64,000 bases of DNA. Origin: Dechloromonas hankyongensis (GTDB taxonomy: Bacteria; Pseudomonadota; Gammaproteobacteria; Burkholderiales; Rhodocyclaceae). Below, piece after piece: positions 57,182-64,000 of the stretch; the first letter of the stretch is position 1, and the number at the start of each line of letters is the position of its first letter. A program made the translations under genes and the position numbers. The DNA lies in the NCBI RefSeq assembly GCF_022012295.1, contig NZ_JAKLTN010000001.1, positions 1,711,647 through 1,775,646 of the forward strand. The letters are read 5' to 3'. The notes under the pieces were generated by a model, which had not been told where the DNA came from, made no database searches, and saw only the letters and a program-made list of their open reading frames with translations.

Positions 57182-57811
57182 ATGACGACCTCTCAAGCCC
57201 TGCCTCTCGACAGCCAAGCCAAAATGTTCAGGCATGGCCTCATTCTTGGCCTGTTCTGCCTCGGCTTCGGACTGCTGCTGGCAATTACCGATGAGATCAC
57301 GCTCGACAACATCGCAGCGCGCGCCATGGAAGACAAGCAGAACTCGCTTGGCCAGGTTCTGCCCGACGAGCTGCACGACAACAACCCGGTGACCGACACG
57401 CTGGAACTGACCAGCGCCGAGGGGCGGCCGGTGACCATCTACCGCGCCCGCAAGGGGGGGCAGGTGAGCGGGGTGGCCTACGAAATCCTGGGCACCGGTT
57501 ACGCCGGCGAAATCAAGCTGATGATGGGCATCGATGCCGAAGGCAAGGTGCTCGGCGTGCGCGTGCTGGCGCACAAGGAAACGCCGGGCCTGGGCGACAA
57601 GATCGAGGTCAAGAAAGGGCCGTGGATCGAGCGCTTCACCGGCCTGTCGGCGGGCAACCCGCCCCTCGAGCGCTGGAAGGTGAAGAAGGACGGCGGCGAT
57701 TTCGACCAGTTCGCCGGCGCCACCATCACGCCGCGCGGGGTGATGGCGGCTATCCGCGGCGGCCTGGAATTCTTCGCCGAACACAAATCCCAACTGACGA
57801 AGGCAGACTGA
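57182..57811 (+). CDS. rnfG: Rnf electron transport complex subunit RnfG
   Basis: 209 aa. One N-terminal membrane helix (HGLILGLFCLGFGLLLAI) and an FMN-binding domain; the flavin is covalently bound to the threonine of the GATIT motif (about 179-183, FAGATITPRGVMAAI). VLAHKETPGLGDKIE is also typical. RnfG is part of the membrane complex that uses the ion gradient to push electrons to low-potential ferredoxin for nitrogenase. It is the first gene of the operon. Confidence 0.94.
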   Translation: MTTSQALPLDSQAKMFRHGLILGLFCLGFGLLLAITDEITLDNIAARAMEDKQNSLGQVLPDELHDNNPVTDTLELTSAEGRPVTIYRARKGGQVSGVAYEILGTGYAGEIKLMMGIDAEGKVLGVRVLAHKETPGLGDKIEVKKGPWIERFTGLSAGNPPLERWKVKKDGGDFDQFAGATITPRGVMAAIRGGLEFFAEHKSQLTKAD

Positions 57812-57812
57812 C

Positions 57813-58487
57813 ATGGCAGACAGCGACTACAAGACGATCGTCAAGGACGGTCTGTGGGACAACAACGGCGTGTTCAGCATGCTGCTCGGCATGTGCCCGA
57901 CCATGGCGATGACGACCAGCGCCACCAACGGCTTCGGCATGGGCCTCGCCACCGCGGTGGTCATGGCGGCATCGAGCTATCTCGTCGCCGTGTTCCGCAA
58001 CCGCATCACCACCGAGGTGCGGATTCCGGTCTATATCCTGATCGTCGCCGCCATGGTGACCGTGGTCGACCTCGGCATGAACGCCTGGATGCACGAGCTG
58101 TACAAGGTGCTCGGCCTGTTCATCCCGCTCATCGTCTCCAACTGCCTGCCGCTTGCCCGGCTCGAAGCCTTCGCCGCCAAGCAGGCGCCGACGCCGGCCT
58201 TCCTCGACGGCCTGTTCATGGGCCTCGGCTTCACCATAGCCCTGACCGTGATCGGCGCCGTGCGCGAAATCATCGGTTCCGGCACCCTGTTCGCCGACGC
58301 CTCGCTGCTCCTCGGGCCGAGCTTCAAGGTGATCGAAATGTGCCTGCTGCCGGCCGACATGGGCGTTCTGATGATGATCCTGCCGCCGGGCGGCTTCATC
58401 GTCACCGGCCTGCTGGTCGTTGGCAAGCGCCTGCTCGATCTCGCGGCCGGCAAGGAAATCCAGATGGCCGGGGCGCACGCGCTGTGA
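57813..58487 (+). CDS. rnfE: Rnf complex subunit RnfE
   Basis: 224 aa with about six membrane helices. GLWDNNGVFSMLLGMCPTMAMTTSATNGFGMG and SNCLPLARLEAFAAKQ are the signature parts of the RnfE/NqrD family. It starts 1 nt after rnfG and its TGA overlaps the next start (TGATG). Confidence 0.95.
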   Translation: MADSDYKTIVKDGLWDNNGVFSMLLGMCPTMAMTTSATNGFGMGLATAVVMAASSYLVAVFRNRITTEVRIPVYILIVAAMVTVVDLGMNAWMHELYKVLGLFIPLIVSNCLPLARLEAFAAKQAPTPAFLDGLFMGLGFTIALTVIGAVREIIGSGTLFADASLLLGPSFKVIEMCLLPADMGVLMMILPPGGFIVTGLLVVGKRLLDLAAGKEIQMAGAHAL

Positions 58488-59029
58488 TGACGGGGACCGC
58501 CACCATGACTGCCCTCCCTGTCCTCCAGCCGCCGCCAACCCACTCGGTCGAAGGCATCGCCCGCGTCGTGAGCGTCGTCGGCGACCAGATCTGGCTCGAA
58601 CCGGAACAGACCACCAGCTGCGGCCACTGCGCGTCCAGCGCCAGTTGTGGCACCCGCGAAGCGGCCGGCGTCGGCACCGTGGCCAGCCGTCTGCAGGCTC
58701 GCCGCTTCGTGCTCGAGACCCCGGACGGGCTGGGGGGAGGACAGAAATTTAGCGAAGGCGACCGCCTGGTGGTCGGGGTCAGCGAGCGGGCACTGCTCAA
58801 GGCCGCTCTGACCGCCTACGGCCTGCCGTTGCTCTTCGCCCTGGTCAGCGCCTCGGTGGTCCAAGGGCTCTACGGCGAGGATGCGACGACGCTGCTCGGC
58901 ATGCTCGGCGGTCTGGCCCTCGGCCTGCTCGCCGCCCGCCTCAATGCCCGCCGCCTGGCGGCGAAGGGCGAACTGGCGCCGCGCTTCGTGCGCCGGGCGC
59001 GGCCCGATGAAACCTGTGGAACGGTATAG
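58487..59029 (+). CDS. RseC/MucC-type SoxR-reducing system protein
   Basis: 180 aa from the ATG at 58487, coupled to rnfE through TGATG; a second ATG at 58505 is possible. It has the cysteine cluster TTSCGHCASSASCGTRE, then a beta strand region and two membrane helices (AALTAYGLPLLFALVSASVV, LLGMLGGLALGLLAARL). RseC works with Rsx/Rnf in reducing SoxR in E. coli; here it is embedded in the nif-type rnf operon and may tune or assemble Rnf. Confidence 0.88.
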   Translation: MTGTATMTALPVLQPPPTHSVEGIARVVSVVGDQIWLEPEQTTSCGHCASSASCGTREAAGVGTVASRLQARRFVLETPDGLGGGQKFSEGDRLVVGVSERALLKAALTAYGLPLLFALVSASVVQGLYGEDATTLLGMLGGLALGLLAARLNARRLAAKGELAPRFVRRARPDETCGTV

Positions 59030-59041
59030 GAAAGACCATGA

Positions 59042-59277
59042 TCCTAGAAACCTCAGCTGACCGCTTGTCCTGAACTGGAGACCGTGATGCCGATCATCTT
59101 TTACCTGTTGCTCAAGGCTCACCTGCCGGGTGAGCACGCTACGAACCCGCTGGCCCATTCGGGCGGGCGCATGGCTTTGTTGCTCCTTCTTGCAGGCATG
59201 AGCCTGCCGCGGCGTCGCGTCGCGCCATCCACCCGCCCGAACGCACCAACGGGCTCGTCCAGCCGAGGTTTCTAGGA
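59042..59277. mobile_element. MITE-like element inserted in the rnfA start codon
   Basis: 236 bp with terminal inverted repeats TCCTAGAAACCTC-A/G-GCTG (17 of 18 bases match) and a 3-bp target duplication TGA (59039-59041 and 59278-59280). No transposase is encoded. Removing the element and one TGA restores AGGAAAGACC-ATGAAAGAATTT, a normal rnfA start. The right repeat carries GAGG 8 nt before the present ATG, and its last A forms the first base of that ATG. The old ATG at 59038 now opens an 11-codon frame. Confidence 0.8.
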
Positions 59278-59858
59278 TGAAAGAATTTGCCCTGATGATG
59301 ATCGGCGCGGCCCTGGTGAACAACGTGATCCTGGCGCGCTTCCTCGGTCTCTGCTCCTTCATGGGGGTGACGACGCGGGTCGATACCGCCGCCGGCATGG
59401 GCCTGGCCACCACCTTCGTCATCACCGTCTCGTCGATGGCCGACTGGGCGGTGCAGACCTGGCTGCTCGACGCCTACGGCCTCGGCTTCCTGCGCACGGT
59501 GACGTTCATCCTGGTCATCGCCAGCGCCGTGCAATTCACCGAAATGACCATCAAGAAGGTGTCGCCCAGCCTGTTCCAGATGCTCGGCATCTACCTGCCG
59601 CTGATCACCACCAACTGCGCGGTGCTCGGCGTCGCCCTGCTGTTGGTCGAGGGGAAGATGGGTTTCCTGAACGCGACGATGTTCGCCTTCGCCTCGTCGG
59701 TCGGCTACAGCCTGGTCATGATCATTTTCGCCGGTCTGCGCGAGCGTCTCGTGCTGGCCGAGGTGCCGCGACTGTTCGCCGGACCCCCCATCGCCTTCGT
59801 CGTCGCCGGCATGCTGGCCATGGCCTTCATGGGGTTTTCGGGCATCGCCACGAGCTGA
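59277..59858 (+). CDS. rnfA: Rnf complex subunit RnfA
   Basis: 193 aa with about six membrane helices. LMMIGAALVNNVILARFLGLCSFMGVT and YLPLITTNCAVLGVALL are diagnostic for RnfA/NqrE; the conserved cysteines in LGLCSF and TTNCAVL hold an intramembrane iron centre in the family. The ATG is rebuilt by a mobile element (see that entry). rnfB follows after 31 nt. Confidence 0.94.
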   Translation: MKEFALMMIGAALVNNVILARFLGLCSFMGVTTRVDTAAGMGLATTFVITVSSMADWAVQTWLLDAYGLGFLRTVTFILVIASAVQFTEMTIKKVSPSLFQMLGIYLPLITTNCAVLGVALLLVEGKMGFLNATMFAFASSVGYSLVMIIFAGLRERLVLAEVPRLFAGPPIAFVVAGMLAMAFMGFSGIATS

Positions 59859-59889
59859 TTAAACAAAGTTTGGCAGAAGGAGAAGCATC

Positions 59890-60435
59890 ATGTTGATGTC
59901 CGTTGGCAGTCTTGCCGCGATGGGCGTGGCCCTGGGCAGCGTGCTGGGGGTGGCGTCGCGCTACCTGGCCGTCGAAGAAGATCCGATCGAGGCCGAACTG
60001 CAGGCCATGCTGCCCGGCTCGCAATGCGGGCAGTGCGGCTACGTCGGCTGCGCGCAGGCAGCGGCCGCGCTGGCCAAGGGCGAAGCGCCGGTCACGCTGT
60101 GCCCGCCGGGCGGCAAGGCGACGGCAGAGGCACTGGCGGCCAAACTGGGCGTCAAGGTCGACCTGTCGGCGGTGGCCGATACGGGCCCGCGCATCGCCGA
60201 AGTCACCGAGGAAATCTGCATCGGCTGCTGCCGCTGCATGAAGGTGTGCCCGACCGACGCCATCATCGGCGCCGCCAAGCAGATCCACAACGTCATCCGC
60301 GAGGCCTGCACCGGCTGCTCGTCCTGCGTCGATGTCTGCCCGACCGAAGCGCTGGGCATGGCGCCCATCCCGGTCACCCTGCAACACTGGACCTGGCCCA
60401 AGCCGACGTTGGCTGCGGCTGCGGTCCACGCCTGA
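59890..60435 (+). CDS. rnfB: Rnf complex iron-sulfur subunit RnfB
   Basis: 181 aa. An N-terminal membrane anchor, a Fe-S domain with GSQCGQCGYVGCAQAAAAL and TLCPPGG, then a 2[4Fe-4S] ferredoxin part (CIGCCRCMKVCP and CTGCSSCVDVCP). RnfB exchanges electrons with soluble ferredoxin or flavodoxin. A second in-frame ATG (MSVGS) lies two codons in. rnfC follows after 10 nt. Confidence 0.95.
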   Translation: MLMSVGSLAAMGVALGSVLGVASRYLAVEEDPIEAELQAMLPGSQCGQCGYVGCAQAAAALAKGEAPVTLCPPGGKATAEALAAKLGVKVDLSAVADTGPRIAEVTEEICIGCCRCMKVCPTDAIIGAAKQIHNVIREACTGCSSCVDVCPTEALGMAPIPVTLQHWTWPKPTLAAAAVHA

Positions 60436-60445
60436 GGAGTTCGCC

Positions 60446-61960
60446 ATGGGATTTCTCGACCGTTTCCTGAAGACGCCGAACTGGGGCGTGCATCCGGAAG
60501 ACCACAAGCGACCGGCGGCCGACGTGGCGCTGCGCATCCTGCCGACCCCGGAGCGGGTCTATATGCCCCTGAGCCAGCACGTCGGCGGCGCCGCCCGGCC
60601 GGTCGTCCTGGTCGGCCAGAAGGTGCTCAAGGGGCAACTGGTCGCCGAGGCGCAGGGCAACATCTCGGCGCCCATCCATGCACCGGTTTCCGGCACGGTG
60701 AGCGCCATCGGCGAGGTCACCGCGCCGCACCCCTCGGGCCTGCCGTTCAAGGCGATCACCATCGACTCCGACGGTCGCGACCGCTGGCTCGACACTGGCG
60801 TGCTGGTTGATCCCTTCGCCGCAGCGCCTGAGGAAATCGCCAAGCTGGCGGCGCAGGCCGGCGTCGTCGGCCTGGGCGGCGCGACCTTCCCGTCGGCCGT
60901 CAAGTTCGCTCTCGGCAAGCGCCTCAAGGTTGGCACGCTGATCGTCAATGGCGGCGAGTGCGAGCCCTACCTGTCGAGCGACGACCGCATCATGCGCGAC
61001 TTTGCTTGCCAGGTGGTCGATGGGGCGCGCCTGGTCATGCACGCCATCGGCGCGCAGGAGGCGCTGGTCGGCATCGAGGACAACAAGCCGGAGGCCATCG
61101 CCGCCATGCGCAAGGCTGCTGCGGCCTACCCCGAGGTCAAGATCCGGCCGGTGCCGGCGCGTTATCCGATGGGCTCCGACAAGCAGTTGATCCAGACCCT
61201 GACCGGCAAGGAAGTGCCGTCCGACGCCCGGGCCGCCGAGGTGGGTGTGCTGGTGCATAACGTGTCGACCTGTGCCGCAGTGCATAAGGCGATCCGCCTC
61301 GGCCAGCCGCTGGTCGAGCGCATCGTGACCCTGAACGGCGGGGCGATCGCCACGCCGGGCAACATCTACGCGCCGCTCGGCACCATGATCAGCGAACTGC
61401 TCGCCTTCACCGGCCTCAAGGAAACGCCGTCGCGCCTGATCCTCGGCGGCCCGATGATGGGCACGCCGCTGCTCCACGACCGGATTCCCATCGTCAAGGG
61501 CGCCTCCGGCATCCTCGCCTTCGATGCGGCCGAGGCCTTCGTGCCGGAAGCCGGGCCGTGCATCCGCTGCGGCAGTTGCACCAAGGCCTGCCCGATGGGC
61601 CTGCTGCCGCTCGAAATGGCGGCGCGGATCAAGGCCGGCGATCTCGAAGGAGCCGAGGCCTACGCGCTGCAGGACTGCATCTCCTGCGGCTGCTGCGCCT
61701 ACGTCTGCCCGTCGCACATCCCACTGGTCCAGTATTTCAGCCATGCCAAGGGCGAACTGACCGCCGCCGAGCGCACGAAGCTGCGCACCGAGGCGACCAA
61801 ACGCCTGGCCGAGGCGAAGAGTGCCCGCATCGAACGCGAGAACCGCGAGAAGGCAGAAGCCGCCGCCCGCCGCAAGGCCGAGCGGGAGGCCGCCAAGGCC
61901 GCCGCCGCGGCAGCAGCGCCACCGGCCGTCGCCGAGAAAACCGAGGGAGCTTCAGCATGA
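60446..61960 (+). CDS. rnfC: Rnf complex NADH-binding subunit RnfC
   Basis: 504 aa from the ATG at 60446 with GAGGAG upstream. VVGLGGATFPSAVKF and LIVNGGECEPYLSSDDR bind FMN/NADH; CIRCGSCTKACP and CISCGCCAYVCPSHIPL carry two 4Fe-4S clusters. The tail from ~445 is a long Ala/Lys/Glu-rich helix (KAEAAARRKAEREAAKAAAAAA), common in RnfC. Its stop overlaps the rnfD ATG (ATGA). Confidence 0.96.
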   Translation: MGFLDRFLKTPNWGVHPEDHKRPAADVALRILPTPERVYMPLSQHVGGAARPVVLVGQKVLKGQLVAEAQGNISAPIHAPVSGTVSAIGEVTAPHPSGLPFKAITIDSDGRDRWLDTGVLVDPFAAAPEEIAKLAAQAGVVGLGGATFPSAVKFALGKRLKVGTLIVNGGECEPYLSSDDRIMRDFACQVVDGARLVMHAIGAQEALVGIEDNKPEAIAAMRKAAAAYPEVKIRPVPARYPMGSDKQLIQTLTGKEVPSDARAAEVGVLVHNVSTCAAVHKAIRLGQPLVERIVTLNGGAIATPGNIYAPLGTMISELLAFTGLKETPSRLILGGPMMGTPLLHDRIPIVKGASGILAFDAAEAFVPEAGPCIRCGSCTKACPMGLLPLEMAARIKAGDLEGAEAYALQDCISCGCCAYVCPSHIPLVQYFSHAKGELTAAERTKLRTEATKRLAEAKSARIERENREKAEAAARRKAEREAAKAAAAAAAPPAVAEKTEGASA

Positions 61961-63030
61961 GCCAGGCATACGGAACACCGGTCACCGCACCGCACACCAC
62001 GACCAGCAACAGCCCAGGGCGCATCATGGCCCTGGTCATGATGGCGCTCGCCCCGGCCACCCTGTACGGCTTCTGGCTCTACGGCTGGCCGGCCTTCTAC
62101 CTGTGGCTGATCACCATCGCGGCGGCCATGTTGGGCGAGGGCTTCTGCCTGCGCCTGATGAACCGCCAGGCGATGCCGGTACTGCACGACGGCTCGGCGA
62201 TACTCACCGGCTGGCTGCTGGCCGTCTCGCTGCCGCCCTGGGCGCCCTGGTGGATCGGCGTCTTCGGCGGCCTGTTCGCGACGACGCTGGGCAAGCAGGC
62301 CTTCGGCGGAATCGGCCAGAACCTGTTCAACCCGGCCATGGTGGCGCGGGTGGCTTTGCTGATCTCCTTCCCGGTCCAGATGACGGCCTGGGTGTCGCCG
62401 CTGCCGCTGTTCAGCGCCGGCGCGCCGGGACCGATCGAAGGCCTGCTCATCGTCCTGCGCGGCGTGCCGCCGGCATTCGATGCGGTGACCAGCGCGACGA
62501 TGCTCGGCTTCGCCAAGACCGAACTGTCGCGCGGCGTCAATCTGTTCGACTCGCTGCAGCATGCGCCGGCCCTGTCCTTCATCGGCAGCCGCCCGGGCAG
62601 CCTGGGCGAAACGGCGGCCTGGCTGATCGCGGCCGGCGGCGCGGCGATGGTCTTCCTGCGCATCATCAGCTGGCATATCCCGCTCGCCATGCTGGCCGGC
62701 ATCGCGCTGCCGGCGGCCATCCTGCATGCGGTCGATCCGGCGCGCTACCTCGATGCCGGGGCGCACGTGCTGTCCGGCGGCGCCATGCTCGGCGCCTTCT
62801 TCATCGCCACCGACTACGTGACTTCGCCCAATGCGCCGCGCGGCCAGCTGATCTTCGGCTTCGGCTGCGGGCTGCTCACCTGGGTCATCCGCACCTGGGC
62901 CGGCTACCCCGAAGGCGTCGCCTTCGCGGTGCTGCTGATGAACTCGCTGACGCCGATCATCGACACCTATTTCAAACCACGCATCTACGGCCGGGACCGC
63001 AAGGGAACGCCGTTGCCGACCACCAACTGA
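61957..63030 (+). CDS. rnfD: Rnf complex subunit RnfD
   Basis: 357 aa, about nine membrane helices. The covalent FMN threonine lies in DAVTSATMLG near residue 180, and LFNPAMVARVALL and GAFFIATDYVTSPNAPRGQ are family signatures. RnfD forms the ion and flavin path with RnfG. Confidence 0.95.
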   Translation: MSQAYGTPVTAPHTTTSNSPGRIMALVMMALAPATLYGFWLYGWPAFYLWLITIAAAMLGEGFCLRLMNRQAMPVLHDGSAILTGWLLAVSLPPWAPWWIGVFGGLFATTLGKQAFGGIGQNLFNPAMVARVALLISFPVQMTAWVSPLPLFSAGAPGPIEGLLIVLRGVPPAFDAVTSATMLGFAKTELSRGVNLFDSLQHAPALSFIGSRPGSLGETAAWLIAAGGAAMVFLRIISWHIPLAMLAGIALPAAILHAVDPARYLDAGAHVLSGGAMLGAFFIATDYVTSPNAPRGQLIFGFGCGLLTWVIRTWAGYPEGVAFAVLLMNSLTPIIDTYFKPRIYGRDRKGTPLPTTN

Positions 63031-63045
63031 GGGAGGTAAGACGTC

Positions 63046-63315
63046 ATGCAAATCGGTGTTGCCTATTCCGAACCGGGGCAGCAGATCTGGCTCAACATCG
63101 AGGTGCCGGACGATTCGACGGTCAAGGAAGCCATCGAACGTTCCGGCATCCTCAAACAGTTTCCCCATATCGACCTGGGAGCCCAGAAGGTGGGGGTTTT
63201 CGGGCGACTGGTCAAACTCGATGCCGCGTTGAAAGCAGGCGACCGCGTCGAGATTTACCGGGGAATCGTTGCCGATCCTGAAACCGTCCCCCGGCACGAT
63301 CTGGAAGAAGAATAA
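63046..63315 (+). CDS. rnfH: RnfH family protein
   Basis: 89 aa. A ubiquitin-like beta-grasp protein: VAYSEPGQQIWLNIEVPDDSTVKEAIERSGIL and KVGVFGRLVKLDAALKAGDRVEIYRGIVADP. It ends many nif-type rnf operons. Its role is not defined. AGGGAGG precedes its ATG. Confidence 0.93.
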   Translation: MQIGVAYSEPGQQIWLNIEVPDDSTVKEAIERSGILKQFPHIDLGAQKVGVFGRLVKLDAALKAGDRVEIYRGIVADPETVPRHDLEEE

Positions 63316-63340
63316 AACGCAAGGTAGTGGTAACGACTCA

Positions 63341-63360
63341 GGGCTGGCAAAGACCAGCCC
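63341..63360. other. Hairpin between rnfH and pntA
   Basis: GGGCTGG-CAAAGA-CCAGCCC, a perfect 7-bp stem without a T-run, so possibly a weak or processing structure rather than a full terminator. Confidence 0.45.
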
Positions 63361-63418
63361 ATAGACAATATTCGATCTTGTGGGAATAACTCCCGCGTAA
63401 ATAATTTAGGAGAGCAGC

Positions 63419-64000
63419 ATGCCGCTAAAGCTAGCGGTCGTGAGGGAACGTGTGCCCGGTGAAAGCCGAGTGGCACTGGTTCCGGAGACGGCCAGGAAGT
63501 TTCTGGGGCTGGGGGCTGCGCTGTGCATTGAGCAAAGCGTGGGCATCCAGAGCCATTTTCTCGATACGGACTATGGTGGGGCGAATCTGGTGGGCGGGGT
63601 TGCCGACGCCTATGCCGGCGCCGACCTGATCCTTCGCGTCACCCCGCCGAGTCTGGAAGAGATCGCCGCGCTGCCCGAAGGTGCCGTGGTGATCGGCCTG
63701 CTGAAACCCTACGAATCGAAGGAACGCCTGGCCGCGTTGAATGCGAAGAAGATCACCGCCTTCGCGTTGGAGTTGCTGCCGCGCATCTCGCGCGCCCAGA
63801 GCATGGACGCCCTGTCCAGCCAGGGCGCCTGCGCCGGCTACCAATGCGGCCTGATCGCCGCCGCCCGGTGCACCAAGTTCTTCCCCATGCTCACCACGGC
63901 GGCCGGAACGATTAGGCCAGCCCGCGTTCTCGTGATTGGCGCCGGCGTCGCCGGCCTGCAAGCCATCGCCACCTGCAAGCGCCTGGGCGCCATGGTCGAC
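63419..64000 (+). CDS. pntA: NAD(P) transhydrogenase subunit alpha PntA, N-terminal part (cut by the window edge)
   Basis: The first 194 codons, running off the window. The ATG at 63419 follows TAGGAGAGCAGC. LAVVRERVPGESRVALVPETARKFLGLGA and RPARVLVIGAGVAGLQAIATCKRLGAMV are typical of the alanine dehydrogenase/PntA fold. The enzyme uses the proton gradient to move hydride between NADH and NADP. It lies 103 nt after rnfH and may be read through from the rnf promoter. Confidence 0.92.
   Translation, partial: MPLKLAVVRERVPGESRVALVPETARKFLGLGAALCIEQSVGIQSHFLDTDYGGANLVGGVADAYAGADLILRVTPPSLEEIAALPEGAVVIGLLKPYESKERLAALNAKKITAFALELLPRISRAQSMDALSSQGACAGYQCGLIAAARCTKFFPMLTTAAGTIRPARVLVIGAGVAGLQAIATCKRLGAMVD

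Noticed and set aside
59084..59275. 63-codon open frame between rseC and rnfA
   Set aside because: It lies wholly within the MITE-like element, has no family features, and its hydrophobic start is probably accidental.
63341..63360. Possible strong terminator isolating pntA from rnf
   Set aside because: The 7-bp stem is perfect but no T-run follows, so I listed it only as a hairpin.

Overview
This high-GC window looks like the chromosome of a nitrogen-fixing betaproteobacterium of the Rhodocyclaceae type (Dechloromonas, Azonexus or a relative). That assignment rests on the mix of genes: nif accessory genes with a NifL/NifA pair, an rnf operon, a PEP-CTERM protein, GlcG/HbpS, and a light-response lipid operon. 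No rRNA, tRNA or CRISPR was seen. The nitrogenase structural genes nifHDK are not here; this is the accessory and regulatory part of the system, broken up by unrelated modules.

Layout. 233-1861: EVE-domain protein, VOC protein and a YafY/WYL regulator. 1946-8405 (minus): nif operon nifB, 4Fe ferredoxin, [large inverted repeat], NifO-like protein, flavodiiron protein, 2Fe ferredoxin, FeSII, nifQ, draG, with a sigma54 promoter and a NifA site in front of nifB. 8549-15407 (minus): eight-gene lipid/oxidoreductase operon (amine oxidase, DUF1365, cyclopropane synthase, chalcone isomerase-like, MFS, DUF3833, SDR, NTF2-like), divergent from a B12-binding LitR/CarH-type MerR regulator. 16621-18454: CBS protein, ArfB, LysR. 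18639-24793: D-glutamate cyclase-like protein, MFS, glutamate dehydrogenase and PxpBCA, a 5-oxoproline route. 24806-30967: flippase, GNAT-like protein, RlmA-like methyltransferase, ABC-F, HbpS. 31067-43211: hybrid histidine kinases, and among them a SagB-like oxidoreductase operon with nif-type control sites, a PEP-CTERM gene plus a PEP-CTERM remnant, and a YkgJ protein. 43257-44067: two small genes. 44075-47287: second nif cluster (FeSI, nifZ, nifF, unknown, modA, NifX-like; divergent 104-aa unknown). 47403-53465: an orphan VgrG type VI cassette with a Tle1-like effector. 53749-63315: nifLA divergent from rnfGE-rseC-rnfABCDH, followed by the start of pntA at the window edge.

How it fits together. 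NifL senses redox/nitrogen status and restrains NifA. NifA, with sigma54, would fire promoters at nifB, rnfG, fesI, the 104-aa gene and probably the 86-aa/SagB operon; TGT-N10-ACA sites lie beside these promoters and two are identical over 16 bp. Rnf, flavodoxin and several ferredoxins supply low-potential electrons; NifB, NifQ, NifX-like and ModA serve cofactor and molybdenum supply; FeSI, FeSII and the flavodiiron protein suggest oxygen protection; DraG suggests post-translational control. The most striking structural observation is a 236-bp MITE-like element inserted exactly in the start codon of rnfA, whose terminal repeat rebuilds both a ribosome binding site and the ATG.
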